Below, in pieces: positions 1-9,875 of a stretch of DNA of 32,267 bases. The notes beneath the pieces are model-generated. The model did not search any database. It worked only from the letters and a program-made list of their open reading frames with translations, and was not told where the DNA came from. Positions within the stretch are counted from its first letter, which is position 1. Every line of letters begins with the position of its first letter. The translations under genes and the position numbers were made by a program. This DNA is from Gracilaria vermiculophylla (taxonomy: Eukaryota > Rhodophyta > Florideophyceae > Gracilariales > Gracilariaceae), in NCBI GenBank assembly GCA_019155205.2, contig JAHNZQ020003146.1, positions 1,486,995-1,519,261 of the forward strand. The letters run 5' to 3'.

Positions 1-97
1 TCCACCACTTTGGCGAAGAGGTCGTTAAGCGAGACGACCTTCCTGACACTTCTGCTCTTCTCCTTTGGAGGTGTACTGTCCTCCGAACTGGAGCTGT

Positions 98-511
98 TTA
101 CGGATTCGGAGTCTGAGCTTCCACACCTGCAGGAATTCTTTCGACTAGCTCTTGTGAGAGCCAATCCGAAAGGCGCGGGGCCAGGGACTCCAAGAGGGTG
201 TGAGCCTCCGGGTGTTCCCGTCCCTGCAACTCCTGAGGTGGCGGCTGCGATGCCATGTGCGGTTCTTCAACCTCCACATCGGCGTTCTCCAGAGGTGCTG
301 CGGGTGAGTCCGCGTGCCTCCGATCATGCATTCCCCTAAGGCGATTCCTGAAACGCTCCACAGAGGAGCCAGGATTCCGAAGGAGACTTTCAGGGTCCTC
401 CCGAATGGCGGCCATCTCCTGGGGAGCGCTGCGCGTGCTGCGCCCATCGACGGAGCCGGTTACCTGAGGATCCTGTAGGGGGGTTTCCATGGGATGTTCT
501 GAGGAGTCCAT
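98..511 (-). CDS. Gag-like hypothetical protein of the left-edge LTR element
   Basis: An ATG-started 137-codon frame begins 157 bp inside the LTR, where gag would start in a minus-oriented element. The product is hydrophilic and rich in Pro, Glu and Arg. I recognise no domain, zinc knuckle or capsid motif. Other frames on both strands are also open over much of this stretch, so coding is not certain. Support comes from position only. The frame ends at 98 and may continue after a frameshift beyond the window. Confidence 0.3.
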   Translation of the reverse strand: MDSSEHPMETPLQDPQVTGSVDGRSTRSAPQEMAAIREDPESLLRNPGSSVERFRNRLRGMHDRRHADSPAAPLENADVEVEEPHMASQPPPQELQGREHPEAHTLLESLAPRLSDWLSQELVERIPAGVEAQTPNP

Positions 512-667
512 AGAGGAGTAGGTCGGGGGTGATTTGCTTCCACTTCCGGACTACCTTAAGGAAGAATTCCACTGTTAAGGGTTGGTCGTTGCAAACTAGA
601 ATCGCTGTTCTGCTGCGACTTGTGCGAATCCTTTAGGAACTGTGACCTTCTAAGTCGGGAGACCAGT

Positions 668-1220
668 TGTGGTACTGTCAGCCCTCCTGTCGAGGTAGGA
701 AAGCACAACGTCCGTTAGGAGTTTTTAGTGACTCCACAGGCGCGTATTCCTAAAGGTGGTCTCCGGTATCCGCTGTCGCGAGCCGGGAGAATTCTGAAAG
801 GGATCCGCAAACACCAAGCGGAGGGAAAGCTTCACTGGGCGGACAATGCTCCTACAGGCGCTGCTATGATGCGTCCTGGGGATCGGCGGTTTAGAAACCT
901 GCGTGAATAGACAAGAGACTCCAACTGGAAAATGTAGAAGAAGACTCAAGGGTGCTTGTCTTTACTTCCCCAGAGGTGGAGCTCAACGGGCAGCTTAAAT
1001 ACCTAGCTGGGAGCCCGCCTCGGCAGGTCGCACTACTGTGCTAATTACCTGCATAAAATATCTAAAATAAATAATAAATTCTACCGTACCTTAAGGATAC
1101 TGCAGCGCACGCGGCAATATTATGCACCACCTTTCCCAGCTAATAAATTACGAACTCTCCATAGGAATATTATACCTTAAAACCAAACCACCATATTTCC
1201 GTATTAGCCAATGTACTACA
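668..1220 (-). repeat. LTR of family 1 (553 bp), probable 5' LTR
   Basis: On the plus strand it runs from TGTGGTACTG to TGTACTACA, so it has TG..CA ends and an imperfect inverted terminal repeat (TGTGGTAC against TGTAGTAC). A second copy lies at 13757-14310. The AT-rich stretch near 1055-1085 reads as a TATA-like region on the minus strand. The strand assignment rests on the gag-like ORF and the possible primer-binding site to its left, so it is an inference. Confidence 0.85.
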
Positions 1221-2782
1221 GATTCCGTACGCAATTGTGTTAAGCTTTTAAAAACAAAGTGCACCCTTTTTTATGGTTGTTACCTGCGCGCCATTCGTCT
1301 TATCCCATCAGATTACAACGAAAACGACCGAATACGAATGGCGATAGCACTGTTTAACGCCGTTAAGATGAAATCACCTGAAGATGACGTCGGAGAACGA
1401 TTCAAATTTATACGCGCCTGGAAGGTACTGTGGTGCAACCGCGATAGCGGCGGAGACACCCAAGGTGTTCAAACCCTGCTCCCAGTGATGGATAGCACGG
1501 CGGAAGAGCCCTCCAAAATGGTCGGCGCGAGCCGGGCGTAACTCCGGGCGACCACTACCTGACCTTTCAATCGGAGGTGTTGTGGCATATTGGTCCAGCG
1601 ATGTTGGCGGTAAGATCACGAGATTCCACGTAATGTGGTAGTATTCGTATCACGGTCGACAGCAAAAACAACAATAACGAGCTGCGCAGCAAAGCACTGA
1701 CTCGTGACACAAGAAACAAGATCCCACAAATAGGGGCGACAACCTGCCAAGCAGGACGAAAAATAATAACCGTGCGACGCGTGAAAGGCAAGCAAAACAA
1801 CAAAGTAAATATGTAAAAAGCCGTCGTCACCGCGATAGTATTCCTCAGTGTTAGAGGCCGGGCAACACTCCGAGTCAAACGGCGGAGGAGCCAATGTGGG
1901 TCTGAAGCCGCGCGTTGAGTGGTCGCTACTAGAGCCGAAGTCTTCCTTTTCCGAGGTTTATTTGCCCCACAGTAGCGGTCGCTACTGCCGGTTATAAGCG
2001 GTCCACGCTACACTAAAAATTAGTAAAATATCTAGATATTGCCAGCATTGCTGGAGAAGCCTCCACGTGTGTGGCCGCCACCGTGTTGCCACGGCGCATC
2101 GACAAGCCGCCAAATGCGGTACACTTGGGTGGTACAGTGCGCCCTTTGTACACAAACCCAAACAACGGGACGAAATCCACACGTGGCCTTGTACAGGACG
2201 GAGGTAGCGTCCGGAAACCAGAAAAGTCCCATAATGGAGTTCAAAGCCGGATTCCGGAGAGGAGCGATTGCTCTACAGGTACTACGATCTCTTTCAAAGT
2301 TTTCTACGGAGACACAAATCGCGGACGCAGTTTCAGAGACGTTTTGCAAGAAGACCAAGTCAGATACAGAAGAAGGGAAAGAAGATTGTAACAGCGACAT
2401 TGATGTTGAACTGGTACCTGTTTGGGAAGAGAATAAACGTCCCAAAGGCAGAAAGGCTGCCAAAGTCGAGTTTTTGAAAAACAAGCACCAAGAAGAATAA
2501 CGAAAGTTGGCAAAAGCAGCCCTTGCTCTGCAACAGAAACGTTCTGACGAGGTCCAGAGGCACAATGACATCTCGTTGTTCACGGCGGCTGCCGATGGAA
2601 TCCCTTATACCGTAGAGTTCTTCCACATTTGCTGCAAACGCGTATTCGATAACCTTAAATAAGAAGAGCGAAACAAGGAGCACGCAGGGAAAATAATACG
2701 CAAGGAAAGTCCAGCCCTGCCCGTACCGTCTGACTCTCTTGCATCCACTTCTACAGATGAAGCGCCAAAACCGGGAACCTAG
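1221..2782 (+). pseudogene. Harbinger A ORF1, Myb/SANT-like accessory protein (broken)
   Basis: ORF1 of PIF/Harbinger elements encodes a DNA-binding partner that helps the transposase enter the nucleus and find the terminal repeats (family knowledge). The N-terminal SANT part is cut off at 1221 by the LTR element. The rest resembles ORF1 of elements B and C: SVRNCVKLLKTKCTLFYGC here against SLRNRFKLLSAKCTLFSGC in C, and DDVGERF against GDVGEPF. The frame is interrupted by the solo LTR 1429-2277. With that LTR and one copy of its duplication removed, the reading goes directly from RAWKVL into RSLSKFSTET. Downstream the same frame has in-frame stops at 2498-2500 and 2660-2662 and ends with TAG at 2780-2782. 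The C-terminal part is Lys/Glu-rich and probably helical. It is not functional in this copy. Confidence 0.75.
1429..2277. repeat. Solo LTR of family 2 (849 bp) with GGTAC duplication
   Basis: The insert begins TGTGGTGCAACC and ends GCTCTACA (TG..CA) and is flanked on both sides by GGTAC (1424-1428 and 2278-2282). Excision of the LTR plus one GGTAC exactly restores the ORF1 frame of Harbinger A. No gag or pol coding is seen inside, and the open frames in it do not resemble any protein. No second copy of this family is present in the window, so the orientation is unknown. It is either a solo LTR left by recombination or, less likely, a short non-autonomous element. Confidence 0.85.
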
Positions 2783-2979
2783 CACTTTAATGGGCCTGTT
2801 TGTAGGCTCGGATTGCAGAACACTTCGCCAAACCCTCCAAAAGTCTCGTAAGCGAGCGGGGCGCCGGAGCGAGCCTGCGAGCGTAGGTGCTCACGCGAGC
2901 GCATGAGAAAGGATTTTGCTGGTGGATGGGGTCGCTTCTTCCAACAACGCAGTAATATTCCCTGGTGAGACAGGTTTAT

Positions 2980-4278
2980 TTACGCTTCACCATGCAAACT
3001 CCATAATTGTTCGATGACATTTTGTTGCAAACTGCGTTGCTTTTTCTCATCTCGTAGAAACTCTTCTACTTGCCATAAACCTTCAATCGAACCTTCAAGT
3101 CCGTGAAAATTATCATCAGCCCACACCGGGTGTCCAAAGTGCACCAATTCTTCTTCCTGGATCGCAGTTGAGTCCGGCAACTTTATCTCTTCTTTCGATA
3201 GCCCTACTTCGACCATCATATTATAAAATATTATGCAATAGTACATAGCATATCTCATCAATCTCACAGTCCAGATCCTTGACGGGCGGCGATGTATGTG
3301 CCATTGCTATTGTAGAACCGCAAATGCTCGTTCAAAATCTTTTCGCCTCTTCTCTTGCCATTTTGCTAGCAGTTTCTTCTTCTTTGTAACTGGTTCGTGA
3401 ACAGTGTGCACAAATAAGGGGTACCTTGGACACACACCATCATAAAGAAAATAAGGTACCTCTCTTTCCTTCCCGTTCAAAAAGTAGAAAACCTTTGAGG
3501 GAAAAGATCCATCCGCTATTCTGTTCAGAAGTGGTGATGTTTCGAGTACATTGATATCTTTCTCGCTACCAGGTGTGCCAAAAAATGCATGCCAAATCCC
3601 AAGCTTATCATCTTCTACGGCCTCCAGAGTTACAGCTGATTTCCGTTCTTTGCCCTGATATTGTCCCCTCCATGCTTCTGGACAGTTTTTCCATAACCAT
3701 TTTGAGCAATCAATGCTCCCAATCAAACCCGGAAACACCCTATGACCATTTCTCCGTAGTATGCATGCAAGATCTGTTGCATTGGGAACTCGTAAAAATT
3801 CCTCACCAAAGCCGGCAATCACACATTGACAAAAGTTTGTCAAGGACTCGGCTGCTGTGGATTGCGCCATACGAACATATTTGTCTACGCTGTCCGCGGC
3901 GCATCCATAAGCTAAAAGGCGGAGTGCGGCTGTGACCTTCTGTTCCGTGCCGAACCCCTGTATTCCTATGCAGTCAGGCCTTTGTAGAAAGTAGTGGTAT
4001 TGAGTTCCAAGTTTTTCACTTAAAATTTGGAATAGGTTCCGGGAAATACAAAATCTACGACGGAAATGCACTTCGGTATACACAGATTTATTGGTAAGAT
4101 AGTCCTTATAGAGCTTTTGATGACCTCTCTGTCTTGCACGGTCAATGTTTCGGGCTCTACCGACGGAAGAACCTCCATGTTTTATTTCCTCACTCTCAGA
4201 ATCACTGCTATTTACCAATTCTTGTGTGAGCTCCTTGAGAGTTTCATCTTGTTCCTCGACGATCAGACAGTTTGTCAT
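2980..4278 (-). pseudogene. Harbinger A transposase, DDE_4 type, one internal stop
   Basis: The transposase cuts and re-inserts the element through a DDE catalytic site. The start chosen is the ATG at 4278, because the homologous start in element B (7081) lies at nearly the same distance from its terminal repeat (158 bp against 161 here). A longer frame to 4410 is open. Visible motifs are GLIGSIDCSKW (first Asp), FGTPGSEKDINVL (second Asp) and RRKDFERAFAVLQ (catalytic Glu), so the catalytic triad is complete. A single in-frame TAG at 3304-3306 separates this part from the C-terminal QWHIHRRPSRIW...IIFYNMMVE segment, which normally belongs to the same protein. The length is about 432 residues if the stop is read through. 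It converges with ORF1. Of elements A, B and C it is the best preserved transposase. Confidence 0.85.
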
Positions 4279-4430
4279 CTGACGCGGCTTGAGGCGATGA
4301 TGAAGCTCATATTTGCCATTCGTCGAAGATGACAGGTAACGAGCAAAAAAGCAAATAAGCAAAAAGGTTTGCGCCAATAAACGGAAGGCACGCGCACGCG
4401 TTTTGGTCATTTGATGGCCGTTCTCTTATA

Positions 4431-4455
4431 GAGATGCTCTTAGAGCATCTCCACC
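4431..4455. repeat. Terminal-repeat junction of Harbinger A and B sharing one TTA
   Basis: GAGATGCTC (end of A, 4431-4439), TTA (4440-4442) and GAGCATCTCCACC (start of B, 4443-4455) follow without any other base. The two ends are inverted copies of each other, so the junction is also a near-perfect palindrome. Confidence 0.85.
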
Positions 4456-4619
4456 AGTGCAGAACCGAATACACAAATCACCAAATTTGCGAATTTACTT
4501 TTATCGTGTCGCCCAGCCGAAAAAAAGGTAAAAAAAATAGCCCAGGAAAACATTTGGGGTCCAAATAAGTAGAACTTGCTCGGATACTTCCAATATCCAG
4601 AGCTTTATGACTTTTCAAA

Positions 4620-5600
4620 ATGAAGAGCAGTCATTGGCTGCAATTTCGTGGCGAGCGCAAAACAATTTGGCATCCAAATACTTTTGGCGCCTCATCAAGA
4701 AACATCTTCACCCTTCTCATTATCGTTCACACACTTTCCCCATGCATGACGGCAGCTGAACCTCTCTTCACCGCAACAAATCCAACCAAGAACCTTACCA
4801 ATACTCAGAAGAAATCAGGAGCCCTAGGATTCAGCTTTACACCCAGTGAAGATAGAGCAATTGCAAAAGTGTGGATTGCAGCTTCCGAGAATCCTATTAG
4901 TTGTTTTGAGCAAAAAGGGAGTGTGTTCTTTTAGAATACTCAGAACATCTATAAATACAAGTTTAAACCCGCAAACAGAGAGATTAGATCAATGGAATCA
5001 TTCAAGATGCGTTGTAAGACAATTCACAAATAATGCATGCGCCTTGCTTGTTGTCATGCACGTGTGGTGCGGTCTCGCCCTACTCGCGTCTCACTCGGAG
5101 ACAAGATCAACATAGCGACTGCTCTCTGCAATGTTACAGAAGTAAATGGAGTTGAGGATGACTGTGGTAAGCTTTTTCCTTTTATAAAGTCTTGGCATAT
5201 TCTTCGTAATCACGAAAAGATCAAAAGAGCTGAAAAGGAATCGAAAGATTGCATTGCAGACAAACAATATACAGCTACCTTTATGGAAAGTGGAGCGGAG
5301 CTTCTTAATGAAGACGATTTGGTCGTTCCTGTTTATAAAGAGCGTCCTGTAGGACGCTAAAGAGCTATGAAGCTTCAACGGAAAACAAAAGAATCTGCTA
5401 AGAAAATTCGACTTGCTGCTGAAACCGTTGCTGCTGAGAAAGAGCGAAACCAAACGCTGAAACGATATGACGAAGTACTACTGTTTACCATTGCACCGCC
5501 TGGATGCTATAGCTGGCAGTCTGTCGAGTACTTAAATACTATGCGTGGGCGTGTTTTGGCACATCTGCGCAGGGAAGAGAACAGTGAAGCCCAAGATTAA
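4620..5600 (+). pseudogene. Harbinger B ORF1, Myb/SANT-like accessory protein (three stops)
   Basis: The frame stays the same from the ATG at 4620 to the stop at 5600 but is broken by TAG 4932-4934 and by TAA near 5034 and at 5358-5360. The SANT-like region reads FTPSEDRAIAKVWIAASENP and continues to EQKGSVFF, matching the tri-helix form W-x-x-x-E-D-x-x-x-x-x-x-W/F-x-x-x-S-E-D/N-P-I seen in plant and algal Harbinger ORF1 proteins. The later part (EDDCGKLFPFIKSWHILR) matches DVGERFKFIRAWKVLR in A. The C-terminal third is Lys/Glu-rich and probably a coiled coil (MKLQRKTKESAKKIRLAAET). The N-terminal leader has a hydrophobic stretch of no clear meaning. Confidence 0.75.
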
Positions 5601-5637
5601 GTATAGTAACGTTGAACAAACGATCATATTTCTGACT

Positions 5638-5749
5638 CAACGTGCGCTATGACTGGCGAGGGCAAAGTCCGTGGGAGCGACAGGCTGAGAACCGAGTTCT
5701 ATGCCGCTACCACGCGGACTTTGCCCGCGGCTGTGAAAAGCGCACGTTG
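5638..5749. terminator. Long two-step hairpin between convergent genes of Harbinger B
   Basis: An outer stem of 11 perfect pairs (CAACGTGCGCT at 5638-5648 with 5739-5749) encloses an inner stem of 12 perfect pairs (GGGCAAAGTCCG at 5660-5671 with 5715-5726), with unpaired arms of 11 and 12 nt between the stems. It fills most of the gap between the 3' ends of ORF1 and the transposase, so a shared 3'-end structure is a reasonable reading. The role is inferred; the structure is seen directly. Confidence 0.55.
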
Positions 5750-5774
5750 GGCCCGAATCGCGCGTCGAGTGCGA

Positions 5775-7081
5775 TTATTCGTTGCCTTTCTTCTCCCACA
5801 GATGGTTCACAACTAACTCCCTGGTGCGAAAGTGTTCCGATTGTCTGTATGTGAATTTGGATAACACACACATTGCTGCGATAGAACTATGGCGTGGTAC
5901 GAAATTGTTGTTGCCAGTATCGGTTTCCCACATCTGCTTTCCTTCTTCGACAACAGTATCACTACTCTCATCTCCGGACTGACTTTCTCCAGTCTCGGAA
6001 AGTGTCATACGTTGTTCTACCATCACTTCATGTAAGATCACAAAGCATTTCATGATTGGCAGCATTGTTCTCTTAAACTAAAAACGACTGGGACGAATGA
6101 GAATGCGCCATGAAACCTGCAATACGCCAAAAGCTCGCTCAACATCCTTTCGCGCACATTCTCTCCAAGCAGCCATTAACTTTTCTTTCCAAGAAATTGG
6201 TAGTGAAACAGTCTGGACGAAGCAAGGCTAATTTGGATAGATTCCGTTAGCCAACCAGTACGGCACACACCACAATTCTCCCGCAATTTCATACTCATAT
6301 GGAAGTGGATAGGTACTGTTCGCTCTTTTGATTGACAATGTAAATGATTCCAGCAAATTAATGTCGTTAGCGCTTCCAGGCATCTCGAAGATTAGATGCC
6401 AAATCCACAGCTGATCGTCCGTAGTGTACTCAATGATAATCGTTGCAGCCCCTTTCTTTCCCTGAAATCGCGCATGGTAAGCCGTAGGGCAATTTTTCCA
6501 TACCTACTCCGCACAATCAATACTACCGATCATCCCTGGAAGCCCCTTCTTCTCCGATCTTGCCAATATTTTTTGAAGATCTTGCGTTCTAGGTGCGCGC
6601 AGATACTCCTTACCGAAGCAGAGAACCACTCCCTCACAAAACCTATCTAACCATTCCAGGGCAGTAGATTCTCCAATTCTCACATACTCATCCACAGAGT
6701 CCGCCACCGAACCGTACGCCAATAAACGCAGCGCTGCTGCAACTTTTTGTTGGGATGTTATTCCTTTAAAACCAGTGCAATCTGTGCGTTGCGTAAAGTA
6801 AGGGTCATGCACTTCCAAATCTGCAGAAATGCGTTCGAAAATGGGACGAGTTATTCGAAGGCGACGTTGAAAGTCCGTGGAGCTATACACAGGGGCAGGT
6901 GAGAAATAGTCATTGTAGAGTCGCTGTGCTGTTTCTTCTCTCCCACTCTCAACGTTTTGTGCACGACCTGGCACCAACCCTCCATGCTTCTCTCCGTTTC
7001 TTCATCACTGCTGCTGTTTAGCAGAGACACCGTGTCCAAAAGACCGTCATCGGCCATCTCATCGATCCACAGGCTGTCCAT
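5775..7081 (-). pseudogene. Harbinger B transposase, DDE_4 type (decayed)
   Basis: This is a homologue of the transposase of element A. The N-terminal part (from ATG 7081, acidic stretch with NSSSDEETE) is separated by a frameshift near 6985 from the main frame. The main frame runs unchanged from about 6977 to 5775 but has TAG stops at 6504-6506, 6228-6230 and 6078-6080. The first stop stands where the family has Trp in the SIDCxxWxWKNCP motif, so it is a Trp-to-stop change. Catalytic residues remain: SIDC (Asp), GSANDINLL (Asp), RKDVERAFGVL (Glu). The helix-rich segment QQKVAAALRLLAYGSVADS is well kept. It is not functional in this copy. Confidence 0.85.
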
Positions 7082-7339
7082 GGCAGCTTTGGTCAATTTT
7101 AGGCAGTGCACTTATCAGGTTGACAAACTGTGAGCTAAAACGGTTTTCCTCAAAATATGGCCCAGCCATTAACTGCATTACAGGTTGCAACTTGATTTGT
7201 GTATTTGTTGATTTGTCTACGTTCTTGGTGGAGATGCTCTTAAATCCTCTCCAGCGGGTTGGAGCAAAGCAATTCAGTAGTACAGTCTGTTTCAAAATCA
7301 TATCCCGTTGGTGTAAAAGTAAAAAAATCGTGATTTAAG

Positions 7340-8559
7340 TACTGTACGACTACAAAATTGAGTTTCAAAGTAAATTCAAGCCCATAAACCATTTAAAAAA
7401 CATACCATCTTTATCAACTTTAAGTCTCTTTCGCCGACTCAGTAACTATGTTTTCCACATTTTTGCTGCATAACGCTAATACAGCGTTTGGGCATTGATT
7501 TGATGAAGCCATTAATTTTCGAAATTGAAATACTGTCCCAGTAATTCTTAACACAGTTTTGCAAATCAAAATTTGTGCTAAACTGCCTGCCAAGGTCATA
7601 AACCATTCTTGATATTAAAATACTTATATTTTCAATGCGGTTCAAGTCCGGTGAGCGCGCTGGCCATTCCGTGATTTTAATGTTTGCTTCATGTAGCCAG
7701 TCTGACACAAAATTAGATTGGTATACAAGGGCATTACGTAGCTGAAAAAAATTCTTCGTCTACACAATATCCACATGGTAGCATGTAGTTATAAAGAACT
7801 TCTAGGTAACGTGTAGAGTCCATATTTCCATCAATAAAGGCAATTTCTGCTTTTTCATATTTTGATATACCAGTAAATACCATTACAAAGCCGCCTTCAG
7901 AATATCTGGTCAACAAATCGGAGCGTTCCTTTCTAAGATCAAGCCAATACTATTTAAAACAATCTGGAACATCCGATTTGATCGTTTTATCATCAGAAAC
8001 AATGACAATTTCCCACTAATCTATCCAGTGCGCTATATTTGCACACCAAAAAATCCTTCTTGGCATATAACTATCTTCTAGAAAAAGTGCTTTTCTTATA
8101 ATTTTATTCTTGACCAAATTCTTCTTATTAACATTCCTCCATATTGTGGATTTAGATAGATTGAGGTGTAAGAGTTTTGCAGTTTTATTGCACGAAACTT
8201 TTCCTCATCACAGTTCCCGTTTTATAACGCGCTTGTCTGCAGGACTGTGAAGTTTTGGACGCCCAGTATATTTTTTTATTTCATAACGTGCTGGGTTCGT
8301 AAGAAAACGGAGAATTGTGACTGGAGGACGCTTCACATATTGGCCAGTTTCAGCACATAATTTTCCAATAGCTTTCAATTGTACAATTTCAAGCTGTTAG
8401 CAGCGCGAAAGAGGTGATGCTCGAGCCAAATTGATGGATGTTGATGATGTAGTGTTATGATTATGAAACTGTTTTTACATATATGTTATGGAAAAAGCGC
8501 ACTAACAGTACTACTCTGGAGCGGTTTCTGGGCCTGATATTAATTTGAGTCGCACTGTA
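7340..8559 (-). mobile_element. Tc1/mariner element (1.2 kb) nested in Harbinger C
   Basis: The right end reads, on the minus strand, TACAGTGCGACTCAAATTAA from 8559. The left end at 7340 reads TACTGTACGACTACAAAATT, an imperfect inverted copy. Both ends include the TA dinucleotide that Tc1/mariner elements duplicate. The 1220-bp length fits the superfamily. A decayed transposase reads on the minus strand. Confidence 0.8.
7439..8400 (-). pseudogene. Tc1-type transposase remnant (DD34E class)
   Basis: The N-terminal part around 8400-8150 keeps a helix-turn-helix-like region (RFLTNPARYEIKKYTGRPK, then LLHLNLSKSTIWR). The catalytic part keeps SDDK (first Asp), FVMVFTGISKYEKAEIAFID, and WPARSPDLNRIEN near the C-terminus. 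The usual QQDNA motif carrying the second Asp reads QLRNALVYQS, so that Asp is Arg. Counting from that position to the Glu of RIEN gives 34 intervening residues, which places it in the DD34E (Tc1) class. Several stops and a frameshift near 7740 break the frame. Confidence 0.8.
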
Positions 8560-8760
8560 TTTTGCTGTCTCTAACAACTCCGCCGGGGCGATAATACGAG
8601 CGAAATTTTGAACAGGTTCGATTTTCTAATCCCAATCGTCCTGATTTGGTCCGAAAATACGTACCTGTTCAAAAGAACTGTATCAAAGCACAATTCACGT
8701 GCCAGGATGTGAATAGCTCAAGGTTGGCGTGTTGGCGCCAAAGAAGCGAGACACTGGACC

Positions 8761-9770
8761 GTGAATGAATGGATTGTGACATCCCACCGTCTTTCCATTC
8801 TTCCGCTCTGTAATGAAGCAACGACTTGTTACAAAAACCGATTATACGCAATTGAACCAAAGAAACCCACCACACGACGACTGAGCTTCTCACTCCAAGA
8901 AGACACAGCAACTACAAGAGGATTTATCAAGACCTCAGAAGACCCAATTGTTGGTACCGATCGGAAAATTAAGCTGTTCTATGACGCTATTGCAAACCTG
9001 TACAACGAGCATTACAAGCCACCGAACCGTACGTCGCTTTCTGCAGAGTCTTTACGCAATCGTTTTAAACTTTTGTCCGCGAAGTGCACTCTGTTTTCAG
9101 GGTGCCTTGCGCAAAATCAACGGCTCAATCTGTCAGGATATAACGCAAACGACTTGCAGCGAATAACAACAGCTCTTTAAAACGGCATCGGAATACAGTC
9201 GCCAACAGGTGACGTAGGAGAACCTTTCAATTTATTGGAGCGTAAGAAGTTCTGAGAAAGCATCTAAAGTTTGCTTCCGAAACGGAGTCATCAAATGAAC
9301 TCTGTCAGACTACGTCTACTGAGAGCCAAGCACTGGAGGTGGAGGCTACAGCGAAAAAAAAGCGAGACAATGACGTCGAAGAGGCGGGAAAAGTGGGACC
9401 ATCCGTCATTGATGAACGACCACCGGGCCGCAAAGCAGCAGAAACTCAGTTTATTAAACAGAAACACTATGAAGAGAAGAACAAGGAGTTGAAAGAGGCG
9501 TTGGAGCTGCAAAGTAGATGGGCAGACGAGATAAAGAGATAGAACCACAAATTCTTCTTCACTGCTAAAGCAGATAGCAGCCCTGAAGACGTAGAGTTCT
9601 TTCGTATTTCCCGCAAGAGAGCCGTATACAATCTCAAAAAAGACGAGGAAACTTTGGAGAAAGCGCGTAAGAGATGCAAGAGTTATGCCCCCAACGACAC
9701 CGTGTCCGAAAAAGCCCAGTTAGATGTTGATGGGCTCGGTGACATTCCTTTGACGGTGGCCAAGAAGTAG
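8761..9770 (+). pseudogene. Harbinger C ORF1, Myb/SANT-like accessory protein (broken)
   Basis: The SANT-like part reads LSFSLQEDTATTRGFIKTSE and continues to DPIVGTDRK, then LYNEHYKPPNRTSLSAESLR, close to the sister proteins in A and B and to plant Harbinger ORF1. No good ATG opens the frame. It stops at 9178-9180, shifts frame near 9240 (where VLRKHLKFASETES resumes the match to VLRSLSKFSTETQ of A), and stops again at 9540-9542 before ending at 9768-9770. The C-terminal region (KAAETQFIKQKHYEEKNKEL) is a Lys/Glu-rich probable coiled coil matching KAAKVEFLKNKHQEE in A. Confidence 0.75.
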
Positions 9771-9875
9771 TGATGGAAAGAGCTTGTTCATACACTACAA
9801 TTGCAGGAAGTGTGACAGAATCATTCAAAAGTCTCGCAAGAGAGCGTTGAACGCTGTAGCGAGCTAGCAAGCGAA

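Larger units (their letters stand above)
1..1220 (-). mobile_element. LTR retrotransposon, partial, running off the left edge
   Basis: This is the 5' part of an LTR element read on the minus strand: an LTR (668-1220), then a possible primer-binding site, then a gag-like ORF (98-511), then the window edge. The LTR is recognised because a second copy, about 94 % identical by eye, occurs at 13757-14310 with a clean target-site duplication. Reading on the minus strand, the LTR is followed after two bases by TGGTCTCCCGACTTAG, and a TGG start is what a tRNA-primed site should have. The LTR has no matching duplication in the window (CCAGT before, GATTC after), so it is not a solo LTR. It cuts the Myb-like ORF1 of the neighbouring Harbinger element, whose missing N-terminal part is not found before 668. 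That is expected if a whole element lies between the two halves. The superfamily is unknown because pol lies outside the window. Confidence 0.6.
1221..4439 (+). mobile_element. PIF/Harbinger DNA transposon A (left end missing)
   Basis: Two convergent genes typical of this superfamily are present: a Myb/SANT-like ORF1 on + (from 1221) and a DDE_4-type transposase on - (2980-4278). The right terminal repeat reads GAGATGCTC at 4431-4439 and is followed by TTA, the usual 3-bp target. The left end is not in the window because an LTR retrotransposon (ending at 1220) inserted in ORF1. A 849-bp solo LTR at 1429-2277 is a second insertion. The 200-bp gap between the two genes (2783-2979) is rich in repeated GCGAG motifs. 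Confidence 0.85.
4443..7239 (+). mobile_element. PIF/Harbinger DNA transposon B, complete but decayed (2797 bp)
   Basis: The ends are GAGCATCTCCACC at 4443-4455 and its inverted copy GGTGGAGATGCTC at 7227-7239, each flanked by TTA (4440-4442 and 7240-7242), the 3-bp target typical of the superfamily. Inside are ORF1 (+, 4620-5600), a long hairpin, and the transposase (-, 5775-7081). All genes carry stops, so the copy cannot move by itself. The 164 bp before ORF1 and 158 bp after the transposase start are non-coding and probably hold the promoters. Confidence 0.9.

Noticed and set aside
630..665. A possible tRNA anticodon arm (GAC-CTTCTAA-GTC)
   Set aside because: No acceptor stem, D arm or T arm can be fitted around it. 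It lies where a retroelement primer-binding site is expected.
1122..1541. A 139-codon + frame as a host gene
   Set aside because: It is a chimera of the end of an LTR, a piece of Harbinger ORF1 and the start of a solo LTR.
2039..2500. A 153-codon + frame as a separate gene
   Set aside because: Its first part is the end of the solo LTR and its second part is the C-terminal half of Harbinger A ORF1.
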